Origin: Betaproteobacteria bacterium
GTDB lineage: Bacteria > Pseudomonadota > Gammaproteobacteria > Burkholderiales > Burkholderiaceae
Direction: 5' to 3'
Assembly: GCA_947453825.1 (NCBI GenBank)
Contig: CANGHN010000008.1
Coordinates: 1 to 64,000 of the forward strand
DNA length: 64,000 nt
Position numbers and translations under genes: made by a program. The notes under the pieces are model-generated. The model was not told the origin of the DNA, ran no database searches, and saw only the letters and a list, made by a program, of their open reading frames with translations. Of the stretch, positions 31,661 through 42,900 are shown piece after piece (positions within the stretch are counted from its first letter, which is position 1; each line of letters starts with the position of its first letter).

Positions 31661-32985
31661 TTTTTATCTGTAGCGGAAGGGGTTGCAGGTGTTGGCGCTG
31701 GAGAGGCTGGGGCTGCTGAAGGGCTCGATGCTGCTTTATCGGCCTTGGCCTCACGGGTTTTGCCGCCGGGGCGTAGATTTTGCTTGCCTTCAACAACGAC
31801 CTTATCGCCAGCTTCTATACCAGTGATTACTGAAGAGCCTTGGTATTCATAAACAACCTTGATCGGCATCATGCTAGCCTTGCCATCCTTATCCACAGTA
31901 AATACAAATTTGCCGCGGGGATTAATGACAACTGCCTGAGAAGGTACTGAAATGACATCTTTCAAATCGCTTGCCACTAGCGATACTCTAGCAAATTGGC
32001 CTGGTAGTAAAGTCATTGAGTCATTTGGAATTTGAGCTTTGACTCGAACAGCAGCAATAGAGGGATCCACTTGGTTATCAACCACCAAGACCTTACCTTC
32101 ATACACTTTCTTACTGGCATCCCCAACAGTTACCTTGACCTTAAGTGGCTCTCCATCTAACTGGTTTTCTAAGACAATAGGGATATCTTTTTCAGGAATA
32201 ACAAATTGCACATTGATTGGATTGAGTTGGGTAATAGTAACCATTGCGCCAACACTTGAAGTGGCGGTAGAGCTAGTTGCCGTGGTAACGACGTTGCTAG
32301 CTTGAACTAGTGAGCCAGGGAACACGTTCACGATACCGGCTCGCCCGTCAATTGGCGAACGGATGGAATCAAAAGATAGCTGGGTTTCTGCTGCTCTAGC
32401 AGCGGCCATGGCGGATTTAGCGTTGGCAGCTGAGGTTTCTAGGCCGGCCTTAGAAATAAAATTCTTAGCTACTAGTTCTTTAGCTCTGTTGTACTGGCTT
32501 TGAGCATCGTCAGCCAATGCTTTGAGCTTTTCATAGTTTGCTTTGTCATTTCGATCATCAAGCGAGAAGAGTAAGTCCCCAGCCTTTACCTCTTGACCAT
32601 CCTTAACATGGATCTTGACCACAGTATTGGTAATCATGGGGCGAATATCGACAATGCTATTAGAAACCATGGTGCCAGTTGCTTCAATGATGAGAGGCAC
32701 ATCCTTTTTCTCAACGACAACAGTGGTTACTGTAATGGGACCACCTGCTTTATCAGCGGCTGGGAAAAAATAATCATATGCTTTTGATGCCGCATACAAG
32801 ACGATGAGAACCATTAAGATGCGATATTTGAATTTGATCGTGAACGCTTTAACTTTGGCGTAATCCAGCTTTTTTAGTAGGGGGGAGTATTTCTCCCAAA
32901 TAGCGCACAGGCGAGTTTTAGCGGTACTAGTAAGTTGTGCCAATTTGGCGAAGAACTTATCAAGAGAGGATTCTATTTTTGACAC
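31657..32985 (-). CDS. RND efflux periplasmic adaptor subunit
   Basis: Membrane-fusion protein, 442 aa. It starts with a ~50-residue basic cytoplasmic segment, then one membrane anchor (about 55-70). The lipoyl/barrel core includes VVEKKDVPLIIEATGTM, GQEVKAGDLLFSLD, a coiled-coil hairpin (KALADDAQSQYNRAKELVAK) and SPIDGRAGIVNVFPGS. It ends in an Ala/Pro/Ser-rich tail (about 415-442). The long N-terminal cytoplasmic extension before the anchor is longer than in AcrA-type lipoproteins. Confidence 0.92.
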   Translation of the reverse strand: MSKIESSLDKFFAKLAQLTSTAKTRLCAIWEKYSPLLKKLDYAKVKAFTIKFKYRILMVLIVLYAASKAYDYFFPAADKAGGPITVTTVVVEKKDVPLIIEATGTMVSNSIVDIRPMITNTVVKIHVKDGQEVKAGDLLFSLDDRNDKANYEKLKALADDAQSQYNRAKELVAKNFISKAGLETSAANAKSAMAAARAAETQLSFDSIRSPIDGRAGIVNVFPGSLVQASNVVTTATSSTATSSVGAMVTITQLNPINVQFVIPEKDIPIVLENQLDGEPLKVKVTVGDASKKVYEGKVLVVDNQVDPSIAAVRVKAQIPNDSMTLLPGQFARVSLVASDLKDVISVPSQAVVINPRGKFVFTVDKDGKASMMPIKVVYEYQGSSVITGIEAGDKVVVEGKQNLRPGGKTREAKADKAASSPSAAPASPAPTPATPSATDKK

Positions 32986-33095
32986 AGTCTCGTTTTTCTA
33001 GGTTTTATGGGTTTCTAACGCTGTTTTGATACATTTTTACCATGCCCATTCTCTCACAAGCTTGCTGCTATTGTGGTGCCGGGCCGATATTTGCC

Positions 33096-33557
33096 TTAGG
33101 GTAAAAACTCCTCAACACCCTTATTGGCCAGCTGGTCGGCTAGCTCGTTCCCGGGGTGGCCGTTATGGCCCCTTACCCAATGCCAGGAAATGTCGTGGTC
33201 AGGCAGTAGGGTGTCTAATTCTTGCCATAAGTCCGCATTTTTGACCGGATCCTTACTAGCTGTTTTCCAGCCCCGTTTTTTCCAGCCCTCAAGCCATTCT
33301 GTTACCCCTTTTTGGACATATTGCGAGTCCGTCCATAGTTCTACGCTACTTCTTTGTTTGAGGGCCCTTAAGGCATATATGACAGCGCTGATTTCCATAC
33401 GGTTATTTGTAGTGAGTTTTTCACCGCCGTGGATGTGTTTCTCGTGACCGCCTGAACGTAATACTGCACCCCAACCCCCAGGACCGGGATTACCTTTGCA
33501 GGCACCATCGGTGTAGATAACGATATGCGGGATATTGCTTGCTTTGGTATGTGACAT
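33096..33557 (-). CDS. rnhA: Ribonuclease HI
   Basis: Degrades RNA of RNA:DNA hybrids. The catalytic DEDD set is visible: Asp17 in [17 protein letters not shown], Glu55 in NNRMEISA, Asp77 in LWTDSQYV and Asp141 in [16 protein letters not shown]. 153 aa, normal length. It lies four bases downstream of the methyltransferase gene and 110 bp upstream of the RND adaptor, on the same strand. I see no terminator between rnhA and the adaptor. Confidence 0.96.
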   Translation of the reverse strand: MSHTKASNIPHIVIYTDGACKGNPGPGGWGAVLRSGGHEKHIHGGEKLTTNNRMEISAVIYALRALKQRSSVELWTDSQYVQKGVTEWLEGWKKRGWKTASKDPVKNADLWQELDTLLPDHDISWHWVRGHNGHPGNELADQLANKGVEEFLP

Positions 33558-33561
33558 AAGC

Positions 33562-34374
33562 TTAATTTACCGTCTCTTGAGTTTCTTTAAGCTGACTGCG
33601 CTCTGCAGCTGGACTGAGCTGCTGAATAGCGGGAACTCGAATGGATTGCACCTGACCAATGAGACGAATGCCTTGGTGACGTTTAATAGCTGATACCAGA
33701 AACACCGCTCCAAATATTGGCCACCAACGGTTACCCATGGACTCCAGAAAATCCATCCGACCCATTGCGTTATGGCCTTGAAGGGGTAGTTTGTAACATC
33801 CAAAGTGACCACGATCTAAAGAAAAGTTTAATAACTGTAGCCAATCCTTCACCCTAATCAAGCCAATAAATTGACCATCACGGGGCAGATAAGGGTTACC
33901 AATCAGGCGGCTTAAATATTGTCTAGCGCCCCAGAGACTGGCTGGATTAAAGCCGGAAATAATCAGTCGACCCTCTGGTCGTAAAACACGATCAACTTCT
34001 CGCAAGATTTGATGAGGATCAGCTGCAAATTCGAGTACGTGAGGTAACACCACCAAATCCAAACTTTCATTTGCAAATGGAAGCTCAGTAGAGCTACCTT
34101 CAATCAAATGCCAATTAAAACGCGCCGCATATCCATGACTGTCATTAGAATTCAACAACAACGCATGCAATGGCATCCGGTTTTCACTCAAGGTGTTGAT
34201 TTGAGGTAAGCCGATTTGCACTGCATGAAAACCAAATACATCAGAGACTATTTGATTGAAGCATTTTTGCTCCCAGCTGAGAACATAGCGACCGGGGGGC
34301 GATTGCAGCCATTTCTCCCATGAGCTCCATGGCTGTGTCGGCATCTGCGAGGGAATGGAAGGGGTTGGTATCAT
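33562..34374 (-). CDS. Class I SAM-dependent methyltransferase (YafS-like)
   Basis: 270 aa. A methyltransferase type 11 core is visible: [20 protein letters not shown] (motif II/post-I region) followed by [21 protein letters not shown]. Its position between rnhA and gloB matches yafS of E. coli, a methyltransferase of unknown substrate. Two starts are possible, ATG 34374 and ATG 34344 (MPTQPW); the upstream one leaves only six bases to the divergent gloB start, which favours the downstream one slightly. Confidence 0.85.
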   Translation of the reverse strand: MIPTPSIPSQMPTQPWSSWEKWLQSPPGRYVLSWEQKCFNQIVSDVFGFHAVQIGLPQINTLSENRMPLHALLLNSNDSHGYAARFNWHLIEGSSTELPFANESLDLVVLPHVLEFAADPHQILREVDRVLRPEGRLIISGFNPASLWGARQYLSRLIGNPYLPRDGQFIGLIRVKDWLQLLNFSLDRGHFGCYKLPLQGHNAMGRMDFLESMGNRWWPIFGAVFLVSAIKRHQGIRLIGQVQSIRVPAIQQLSPAAERSQLKETQETVN

Positions 34375-34380
34375 CGTCTT

Positions 34381-35187
34381 ATGGATAAGAATACTTTATT
34401 GCAAGTTTGGCCCATACCAGCCTTTGATGACAACTATATCTGGTGTCTTCATGATGGCGAGTCTGCCCTGGTTGTCGATCCTGGTGATTCTGCACCCGTT
34501 TTAGACCACCTCCAGCAGATGGGGTTAAAGTTGACTGCCATCCTCATTACCCATCATCATGCTGATCATACCGGCGGGATTCTGAATCTATTGGACAGCT
34601 TGGGCAATATTCCAGTTTATGGTCCGGTTGGAAATAATATTCCCGGTCGAACTGATGTTGTCATGCAAGATGACACCGTGGATATCACTTCTCCACGCAT
34701 TAGCTTTAAAGTATTTGAGGTCCCCGGACATACCTTAAGTCACATTGCTTATTTTGCGAATATGCAGACCAATGTGATTGAGCCAATATTATTTTGTGGT
34801 GACACCCTATTTGCATCAGGATGTGGACGATTATTTGAAGGAACGCCTACGCAAATGACAGAGTCTTTGGCTAAGTTTGCAGCTTTGCCGAAAAATACCT
34901 TGGTGTATTGCACTCATGAGTACACCTTATCAAATATTCGTTTTGCCTTAGCTGTTGAGCCTAACAATGCCAATCTGCTTTCCTGGTCTGAAAGGGCGCA
35001 AGCCTTGCGTGCTCAACATGTGCCGACTTTGCCAACAACCATTGGACAAGAGTTACAAGTCAATCCCTTTATGCGCTGTGACCAAGTAGATGTGATGCAC
35101 GCAGCGCAGAATGTTTCAGGTCAGCAAGATTTACCAAGCCCTGCCCACGTGTTGGCAGCGATACGCGCCTGGAAAGATCGATTCTGA
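34381..35187 (+). CDS. gloB: Hydroxyacylglutathione hydrolase (glyoxalase II)
   Basis: Hydrolyses S-lactoylglutathione in methylglyoxal detoxification. The binuclear metal motif THHHADHTGG (residues about 57-66) and the further ligands HTLSHIAYF, GDTLFASGCGRLFEG and CTHEYTLSN are all intact. 268 aa, normal length. The ATG has no obvious ribosome site, and the upstream gene starts divergently within a few bases, so the promoter must lie inside the neighbouring coding region. mltD follows with a one-base overlap. Confidence 0.95.
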   Translation: MDKNTLLQVWPIPAFDDNYIWCLHDGESALVVDPGDSAPVLDHLQQMGLKLTAILITHHHADHTGGILNLLDSLGNIPVYGPVGNNIPGRTDVVMQDDTVDITSPRISFKVFEVPGHTLSHIAYFANMQTNVIEPILFCGDTLFASGCGRLFEGTPTQMTESLAKFAALPKNTLVYCTHEYTLSNIRFALAVEPNNANLLSWSERAQALRAQHVPTLPTTIGQELQVNPFMRCDQVDVMHAAQNVSGQQDLPSPAHVLAAIRAWKDRF

Positions 35188-36611
35188 TGCGCTTGGTTTA
35201 TGCGGTTATTTTTTTAACCGCGATTCTCTCTGGATGCGCGAGTACAGGTGATTGGTCTTCCGATACTTCGACTAAATCGAACCCTAAGGCGGCCAAGGCA
35301 GCAAGGGTTAATCTAAAAAATCAATCTGTCAGTAAGCTGTATGCGCCATCTGATAATTTATGGATTCGGATTCGTGATGGCTTTCAGATGGAGCCGATGA
35401 ATAGTCCTTTAGAGATCGAGCAGGTCCGTTGGTTAAGTGCACGGCCAGAGTATGTACAGCGCTCGATGACTCGTTCTTCACGCTATCTTTTTTACATAGT
35501 GCAAGAAGTGAATGCGCGTAATATGCCTACTGAAATTGCTTTGCTGCCTTTTGTGGAAAGCGCATTTAATCCCCAGGCCAAATCCGGTGCAAAAGCAATG
35601 GGTATCTGGCAGTTCATGCCTGCAACAGGAAAGGACTTTCGTTTAACGCAAAACGTCTTTCGTGATGAGAGAAGAGATGTCGTGCAGTCAACTGATGCAG
35701 CACTTGATTATTTGCAGCGCTTAAATAGCCAATTTGGGACTTGGGAGCTGGCCCTTGCTGCTTATAACTGGGGGGCAGGCAATGTCACTAAAGCGCAGAA
35801 ACGTAATATTGCTGCCGGTCTGCCGACGGATTATGAAAGTCTCACAATGCCTAAGGAGACACGTAACTACGTACCTAAGTTAATGGCGTATCGTCAAATT
35901 GTTCTCAATCCAGAAGCTTACGGTATCGTTTTGCCTGAGCTTGAGAATCATCCGTACTTTGTTGCTATGGATGTTGAAAATGATATTGACGTTGCCTTAG
36001 CAATTAAGTTGGCGGAGATTCCACCCGAAGAATTTCATAATCTCAATCCCTCCTTTAATAAGCCGGTGATCTTAAGCAATGCTAATCAGCAAATTTTGTT
36101 GCCATTTGCACATGCTGAAATCTTCCAAGAAAACTTGAAGAAATACACCAAGCCCTTGTCATCATGGACTGCGGTTCAGATTAATAAAACGGAGGCCGTA
36201 GACCAAGCTGCTAAAACTTTAGGCGTAGATGTTGATACTTTGCGTGAGATTAACGGTATTCCTAGGGGTATGCGTATTAAGGCAGGATCTACGGTTCTCA
36301 TTCCAAAGACGAGTCGTCGACCTGGCGATGTCTCTACAGCAATGGCTGAAAACGCCAGCCTGAGTTTAGAAAAGCCGCCTCCACCAGTTGCTAAGTGCCC
36401 AAAACCTGCCAAAGGGGCAAAGACTCCTAAAAATGACAAGTGCGCTCCTGCGAAAACGCCTAAGTCTTCTGAAAAAGCGACCTCTAAGGGTAATTCTTCT
36501 GCAAAAAATGCTGCACCTCAGCATAAATCCGCATCGACAGGACTTGCAAAATCTGCGAAAAATAGTAGTTCTTCCACCTCATCTACCTCAGGGGGCGGCA
36601 AAAGTCAGTAA
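35187..36611 (+). CDS. mltD: Membrane-bound lytic murein transglycosylase D
   Basis: Lipoprotein: signal MRLVYAVIFLTAILSGC with lipidated Cys17. The SLT catalytic domain has the active Glu at about 124 (LPFVESAFNPQAKSGAKAMG), then GIWQFMPATG and LALAAYNWGAGNV. A LysM-like peptidoglycan-binding module lies at about 318-362 (LGVDVDTLREING ... VLIPK). The last ~100 residues are low-complexity, rich in Lys, Ser, Ala and Pro. It cleaves glycan strands during cell-wall turnover. Its TGATG overlap with gloB suggests coupling. Confidence 0.93.
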   Translation: MRLVYAVIFLTAILSGCASTGDWSSDTSTKSNPKAAKAARVNLKNQSVSKLYAPSDNLWIRIRDGFQMEPMNSPLEIEQVRWLSARPEYVQRSMTRSSRYLFYIVQEVNARNMPTEIALLPFVESAFNPQAKSGAKAMGIWQFMPATGKDFRLTQNVFRDERRDVVQSTDAALDYLQRLNSQFGTWELALAAYNWGAGNVTKAQKRNIAAGLPTDYESLTMPKETRNYVPKLMAYRQIVLNPEAYGIVLPELENHPYFVAMDVENDIDVALAIKLAEIPPEEFHNLNPSFNKPVILSNANQQILLPFAHAEIFQENLKKYTKPLSSWTAVQINKTEAVDQAAKTLGVDVDTLREINGIPRGMRIKAGSTVLIPKTSRRPGDVSTAMAENASLSLEKPPPPVAKCPKPAKGAKTPKNDKCAPAKTPKSSEKATSKGNSSAKNAAPQHKSASTGLAKSAKNSSSSTSSTSGGGKSQ

Positions 36612-36659
36612 CAAAAGTCTGTAATTTTAGTAACTTGTAAATTCAAAATTAGGTTGACC

Positions 36660-38543
36660 ATGTCCTATCAAGCACACCACGAACGCTCAATCAAAGATCC
36701 AGATGGTTTTTGGGGGGAGCAGGCGAAGTTAATTCATTGGGAAAAACCATTTGATCAAGTTCTCAATTACGATAAGCCGCCATTTGCGAAATGGTTTGAG
36801 GGCGGCCTCACAAATCTTTGCTACAACGCGGTTGATCGTCATGTTAAAGATCGTCCTAATCAAATTGCGCTAGTTGCAGTTTCTACTGAAACTGATATCG
36901 AGAAGGCATATACCTATCAAGAGCTGTACGAAGAAGTTAATCGTATTGCGGCAATCTACAAAGCCAATGGCATTCATAAAGGAGACCGAGTTCTCATTTA
37001 TATGCCCATGATTGCCGAAGCCTGTTTTGCAATGCTAGCCTGCGCTCGAATTGGTGCAATTCACTCGGTGGTATTCGGTGGCTTTGCCTCTCATAGTCTC
37101 GCATCGCGAATTGATGATGCAAAACCAAAAATGATTGTGACTGCAGAGGCGGGTGCGCGTAGCGGTAAAGCGGTGCCGTACAAGCCTCTTCTGGATGAAG
37201 CGATTACTTTAGCTACTTATAAACCGGAAAAAGTCCTGATTGTTAATCGTGGTCTGACTGAATTTACTACTGTGGCTGGTCGCGACTTAGATTACGCAAC
37301 TGAACGTCAAAAACACATCAACGATATTGTTCCAATTGAATGGGTAGATGCAACACATCCTTCATATATTCTGTATACGTCTGGTACAACCGGTAAGCCT
37401 AAAGGTGTACAACGGGATACTGGTGGCTATGCAGTAGCTCTAGCATCATCTATGAAGCATATTTTTACGGGCAATGCTGGTGAAACGATGTTCTGTACTT
37501 CAGACATTGGATGGGTTGTTGGCCATAGCTACATTATTTACGCACCGTTACTGAGCGGTATGGCTACGATCATGTATGAAGGCACTCCTTTGCGCCCTGA
37601 TGCTGGTATTTGGTGGGAGCTTGTTGAAAAATACAAAGTTTCAGTCATGTTTTCAGCGCCAACAGCAGTCCGTGTTCTAAAAAAACAAGATCCAGCTTTC
37701 TTGACTAAATATGATCTCTCATCATTGCGTGCTTTGTTCTTGGCAGGTGAGCCATTAGATGAGCCAACAGCAAGTTGGATTCATGATGCAATTAAAAAGC
37801 CGATTGTGGATAACTATTGGCAGACAGAGACTGGCTGGCCAATGCTTGCCATTCAACGTGGCATTGAAGTGATGCCACATAAGTTTGGCTCGCCAGGCGT
37901 TCCATCCTTTGGCTACAACATGAAGTTGCTCGATGATGCAACATCTGCCGAGCTAGGCCCTGATCAGAAGGGCGTCATTGCGATTGAAGGCCCATTGCCA
38001 CCGGGTTGTATGCAAACTGTTTGGGGTGATGACAAGCGCTTTGTCAGCACCTATTGGGAGACCATTCCAGGCAAACTCATTTACTCAACCTTTGATTGGG
38101 GTATCAAAGATAAAGATGGTTACTTCTTTATCTTGGGCCGCACTGATGATGTGATCAACGTTGCTGGTCACCGTCTTGGTACGCGCGAAATTGAAGAGAG
38201 CATCTCTAGTCATCCCAATATTTCTGAAGTGGCAGTGGTGGGTATTGAGGATAAGCTCAAGGGTCAAGCTGCAATTGCATTTGTCATTCCAAAAGATGTT
38301 TCTAAAGCAGAGAGCTTGGAAAAAGAATGCATGAAGACTGTTGACAGCCAATTGGGCGCGATTGCTAGACCTGGACGGGTTTACGTAGTGACTGCATTGC
38401 CAAAAACGCGTTCTGGCAAGATTGTGCGTCGCGCACTCCAGGCAGTTGCTGAAGGGCGAGATCCTGGCGATATCAGCACAATGGAAGACCAGACAGTTTT
38501 AGCTCAAATTAAGACCATCATTGAGGAAAGCGCCAAGGCTTAA
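36660..38543 (+). CDS. prpE: Propionate-CoA ligase (acyl-CoA synthetase)
   Basis: 627-aa AMP-forming synthetase of the Acs/PrpE family. The P-loop-like YTSGTTGKPKGVQRDTGGYA and the C-terminal KTRSGKIVRR with the regulatory, acetylatable Lys near 587 are intact. RDTGGYAVAL and the N-terminal layout (SYQAHHERSIKDPDGFWGEQ) resemble PrpE more than Acs, but acetate as substrate is not excluded. ATG 36660 is preferred to the TTG at 36654. It stands alone, with mltD upstream and carA downstream. Confidence 0.87.
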   Translation: MSYQAHHERSIKDPDGFWGEQAKLIHWEKPFDQVLNYDKPPFAKWFEGGLTNLCYNAVDRHVKDRPNQIALVAVSTETDIEKAYTYQELYEEVNRIAAIYKANGIHKGDRVLIYMPMIAEACFAMLACARIGAIHSVVFGGFASHSLASRIDDAKPKMIVTAEAGARSGKAVPYKPLLDEAITLATYKPEKVLIVNRGLTEFTTVAGRDLDYATERQKHINDIVPIEWVDATHPSYILYTSGTTGKPKGVQRDTGGYAVALASSMKHIFTGNAGETMFCTSDIGWVVGHSYIIYAPLLSGMATIMYEGTPLRPDAGIWWELVEKYKVSVMFSAPTAVRVLKKQDPAFLTKYDLSSLRALFLAGEPLDEPTASWIHDAIKKPIVDNYWQTETGWPMLAIQRGIEVMPHKFGSPGVPSFGYNMKLLDDATSAELGPDQKGVIAIEGPLPPGCMQTVWGDDKRFVSTYWETIPGKLIYSTFDWGIKDKDGYFFILGRTDDVINVAGHRLGTREIEESISSHPNISEVAVVGIEDKLKGQAAIAFVIPKDVSKAESLEKECMKTVDSQLGAIARPGRVYVVTALPKTRSGKIVRRALQAVAEGRDPGDISTMEDQTVLAQIKTIIEESAKA

Positions 38544-38733
38544 GCAGGGAAAAGCCTTCTGGGCCCAATTGGCCGGGGATTCAAGGGTTTACGTGTAAAA
38601 CTGGTATCATTGCAAGGTTAAAAACTTATTAAATACCCTAGCGCTTAAAGACACTCACCTCCCGCATAAACAAGCCTCGGGTTGGTCTTTTTGGGGGTTT
38701 TGAGCGTCGGATGGAGCAGGGACTGGAGATGGT

Positions 38734-39927
38734 TTGTCACCCTTGCTTCCTTCTTTTCCTCCTGCCGTGTTGGCTCTAGCCGACGGTACTATATTTCCCG
38801 GTTTTAGCATTGGCGCCCCTGGCGAAACTACCGGTGAAGTCGTCTTCAATACAGCATTAACGGGTTACCAAGAGATCATTACTGATCCTAGCTATTCACG
38901 TCAAATTGTCACATTGACTTATCCCCATATCGGCAATGTCGGTGTGAATGCGCAAGACGCAGAATCCGATCAAATTCATGCGGCTGGTTTAGTCATTAAA
39001 GATTTACCTAAACGAGTTTCTAATTTCCGCTCAGAGGGCGGCTTAGATAGCTACCTCACTAAAGCGGGAGTTGTTGGTATTTCTGGAATCGATACTCGCA
39101 AACTCACGCGTATTTTGCGTGACAAAGGCGCTCAGTCTGGTGCCATTGTTGCTGGCAAATTGGGTGATGACTATGCTGTCCTTAGTAAAAAAGCACTTGA
39201 ATTAGCAAAGGCCTTCCCTGGGATGGCTGGCCTTGACTTGGCTAAAATAGTTACTACCAATAAGTCTTATCAGTGGCATGAAGCTGAATGGGAATTACAT
39301 GGCCCTAATGACAAGCCTGCCTTTAAGGCATTGGATAAGTCAAAGCCAAGGAAAAAGGTTGTTGCCTATGACTTTGGCGTGAAGCGCAATATTTTGCGCA
39401 TGCTTACAGAGCGTGGTTGTGAATTAACCGTGGTGCCTGCACAAACTAGTGCAGCCGAAGTTTTAGCAATGAATCCCGATGGTGTATTTTTCTCTAATGG
39501 CCCTGGAGATCCAGAGCCTTGTGATTATGCAATTGCTGCTGCAAAAGAAATTATTGAAAAGGGGATGCCAACTTTTGGTATCTGCCTAGGTCACCAGATT
39601 ATGGGCCTTGCTGCTGGCGCTAAAACTTTAAAAATGAAGTTTGGTCATCATGGCGCAAACCATCCTGTAAAAGATTTGGATACTGGTCGGGTTGCAATTA
39701 CTTCGCAAAATCACGGTTTTGCAGTGGATGCTAATACTCTGCCAGATAACATTCGCGCGACACATGTTTCTTTGTTTGACGGTTCTTTACAGGGTTTAGC
39801 TTGGAAAGATAAGCCAGCTCTGTGCTTTCAGGGTCACCCCGAAGCTTCGCCTGGACCTCATGACATTGCCTATTTATTTGATCGTTTTGTGGAGCTCATG
39901 AATGCTGCCAAGAATGGAGGCAAATAA
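38734..39927 (+). CDS. carA: Carbamoyl-phosphate synthase small subunit
   Basis: Glutaminase subunit providing ammonia for carbamoyl phosphate in arginine and pyrimidine synthesis, 397 aa. The N-terminal domain has [13 protein letters not shown] and [15 protein letters not shown]. The class I amidotransferase triad includes Cys284 of [11 protein letters not shown] and the His/Glu of [11 protein letters not shown]. The start appears to be TTG 38734, with GGAG five bases upstream; no ATG or GTG precedes the conserved part more plausibly. The stop overlaps the carB start (TAATG). Confidence 0.95.
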   Translation: MSPLLPSFPPAVLALADGTIFPGFSIGAPGETTGEVVFNTALTGYQEIITDPSYSRQIVTLTYPHIGNVGVNAQDAESDQIHAAGLVIKDLPKRVSNFRSEGGLDSYLTKAGVVGISGIDTRKLTRILRDKGAQSGAIVAGKLGDDYAVLSKKALELAKAFPGMAGLDLAKIVTTNKSYQWHEAEWELHGPNDKPAFKALDKSKPRKKVVAYDFGVKRNILRMLTERGCELTVVPAQTSAAEVLAMNPDGVFFSNGPGDPEPCDYAIAAAKEIIEKGMPTFGICLGHQIMGLAAGAKTLKMKFGHHGANHPVKDLDTGRVAITSQNHGFAVDANTLPDNIRATHVSLFDGSLQGLAWKDKPALCFQGHPEASPGPHDIAYLFDRFVELMNAAKNGGK

Positions 39928-42900
39928 TGCCTAAGCGTAGCGATATTAAGAGCATCCTCATTATTGGTGCTGGCCCGATTGTCATTGGACAAGCTTGTGA
40001 GTTTGACTACTCCGGTGCACAAGCTTGTAAAGCACTGCGTGACGAAGGTTACAAAGTGATCCTGGTGAATAGTAATCCTGCGACCATCATGACTGATCCA
40101 GAGATGGCTGATGTTACTTACATTGAGCCAATCACTTGGGAAGTTGTCGAGCGTATTATCGCCGCTGAAAAACCAGATGCAATTTTGCCAACGATGGGCG
40201 GTCAAACTGCCTTGAACTGTGCATTAGATCTTCATCGCCATGGTGTTTTAGAAAAATATGCCTGTGAATTGATTGGCGCTTCACCAGAAGCAATTGATAA
40301 AGCAGAAGATCGTCAGAAATTTAAAGATGCCATGACCAAGATCGGCCTTGGTTCTGCGAAATCTGGTATTGCCCATTCTATGGATGAGGCACTTGAGGTT
40401 CAACAACGTATTCAGAAGGAAACCGGTAGTTCCGGCTTCCCAGTGGTTATTCGTCCTTCATTCACCATGGGTGGGTCAGGTGGCGGTATTGCCTATAACC
40501 GTGAAGAATTTGAAGAGATTTGCAAGCGTGGCCTTGATCTCTCGCCAACCCGCGAGCTCTTGATTGAAGAGTCGCTCTTGGGGTGGAAAGAATTTGAGAT
40601 GGAAGTGGTTCGTGATCGTAACGACAATTGCATCATTGTTTGCTCTATTGAGAACTTTGATCCAATGGGCGTACATACCGGTGATTCCATCACCGTCGCT
40701 CCAGCACAAACGCTCACGGATAAAGAATACCAAATCATGCGTAATGCATCGATTGCTGTTCTCCGTGAAATCGGTGTAGATACTGGTGGTTCGAACGTAC
40801 AGTTCTCCATTAACCCTGTCGATGGTCGCATGATCGTCATTGAGATGAATCCACGTGTATCCCGTTCCTCAGCTTTGGCCTCTAAGGCAACTGGATTTCC
40901 GATCGCTAAGATTGCAGCGAAATTAGCTGTTGGTTACACCTTAGATGAATTGAAGAATGACATTACTGGCGGGGCTACGCCTGCATCGTTTGAACCTTCC
41001 ATTGACTACGTTGTCACTAAGATTCCCCGTTTTGCCTTTGAGAAGTTCCCACAAGCCGATTCTCGTCTGACAACTCAGATGAAGTCGGTAGGTGAGGTAA
41101 TGGCCATTGGCCGCACTTTCCAAGAGTCATTTCAAAAAGCTTTGCGTGGTCTAGAAGTGGGTGTTGATGGTTTAGATGAGGTCTCTACAGACTTAGACGA
41201 CATCATTAATGAAATCAACGAGCCTGGCCCTGACCGTATTTGGTACTTGGCTGACGCCTTCCGAATGGGCATGGGTTTAGATGAGATCTATAGCGAAACA
41301 AAGGTAGATCCTTGGTTCTTAGAGCAAATTGAAGAGCTCATCACGATTGAAACTGAGCTTAAGCAACGTAAGATTGACAGTCTTTCTGCAGCCGAATTGC
41401 GTTCTGTCAAACAAAAAGGCTTCTCTGATCGTCGCCTAGCAAAGTTATTGGGTATTGATGCTGCCTCAGTGCGTGCTGCACGTCATCGCCTAAAAGTAGT
41501 GCCTGTCTACAAGCGTGTGGATACCTGTGCAGCAGAGTTCTCAACGAATACTGCTTATATGTATTCGACTTATGAGGCAGAGCATGGTGAGTGCGAATCT
41601 CGCCCAACGAGCAAAGACAAAATCATGGTTCTGGGCGGCGGTCCCAACCGTATTGGTCAAGGTATTGAGTTTGACTATTGCTGCGTCCATGCTGCATTAG
41701 CAATGCGCGACGATGGTTATGAAACCATTATGGTGAACTGCAATCCAGAGACCGTTTCAACAGACTACGATACCTCTGATCGTCTCTATTTCGAGCCTTT
41801 GACCCTGGAGGATGTATTAGAAATTGTTGCTAAAGAAAAACCCAAAGGTGTCATCGTGCAATACGGCGGTCAAACACCTTTAAAGCTCGCTTTGGATTTG
41901 GAGCGAAATGGTGTGCCGATCATTGGTACATCACCGGACATGATTGATGCTGCGGAAGATCGTGAGCGCTTTCAGAAGTTACTACAAGAACTCGGATTAC
42001 GTCAGCCACCAAATCGTACTGCGCGTACTGAAGAAGAGGCCTTAATTCTTGCTGAAGAAATCGGCTACCCCTTAGTTGTGCGTCCATCCTATGTTTTAGG
42101 GGGCCGTGCCATGGAGATTGTCCATGATGGTCGTGATTTAGAGCGCTATATGCGTGAAGCGGTAAAAGTTTCCCACGACTCTCCAGTACTTTTAGATCGT
42201 TTCCTTAATGATGCGATTGAGTGCGATGTTGATTGCATTAGTGACGGCACTAAAGTATTTATTGGTGGTGTGATGGAGCATATTGAGCAAGCTGGTGTTC
42301 ACTCTGGTGATTCTGCATGCTCTTTGCCACCATATTCTTTATCTGATGAGACAGTTGAAGAGATTAAGCGTCAAACTGCAGCGATGGCCAAAGGCCTCAA
42401 TGTAGTTGGTCTGATGAATGTTCAGTTTGCAATTCAGAATGTCGATGGCCAAGATGTAATCTTTGTGCTCGAAGTTAATCCTCGTGCATCCCGTACCGTT
42501 CCATTTGTCTCCAAAGCAACTGGCTTACAGTTGGCAAAAATTGCTGCTCGCTGCATGGTTGGACAGACGCTAGAGCAACAAGGTATCAAGGCTGAAGTGA
42601 AGCCTCCATACTTCTCGGTAAAAGAAGCCGTATTCCCGTTTAATAAGTTCCCTGGCATTGATCCAATTCTTGGGCCTGAGATGCGCTCTACTGGTGAAGT
42701 GATGGGTGTTGGAAAAACCTTTGGTGAAGCGCTCTTTAAATCTCAATTAGGCGCTGGAATAAAGTTGCCTAAGAGTGGTACCGTTCTATTGACAGTTAAA
42801 GATAGCGATAAAGCCAAAGCAGTTGAAGTTGCCAAACTATTACATCAACTTGGTTTCCCAATGGTGGCGACCAAAGGTACGGCTGCCGCTATTGAGGCTG

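Noticed and set aside
33026..33244. 72-codon + strand frame overlapping the end of rnhA
   Set aside because: Mostly antisense to rnhA, odd composition and no ribosome site.
38541..38733. Leader or riboswitch before carA
   Set aside because: GC-rich and T-rich patches are present, but I could not draw a convincing terminator/antiterminator pair or known motif.
38711..38779. 22-codon frame overlapping the carA start in another frame
   Set aside because: Could be a leader peptide, but there is no Arg or pyrimidine-related codon pattern and it shares the purine-rich region that serves carA. Too short to support.
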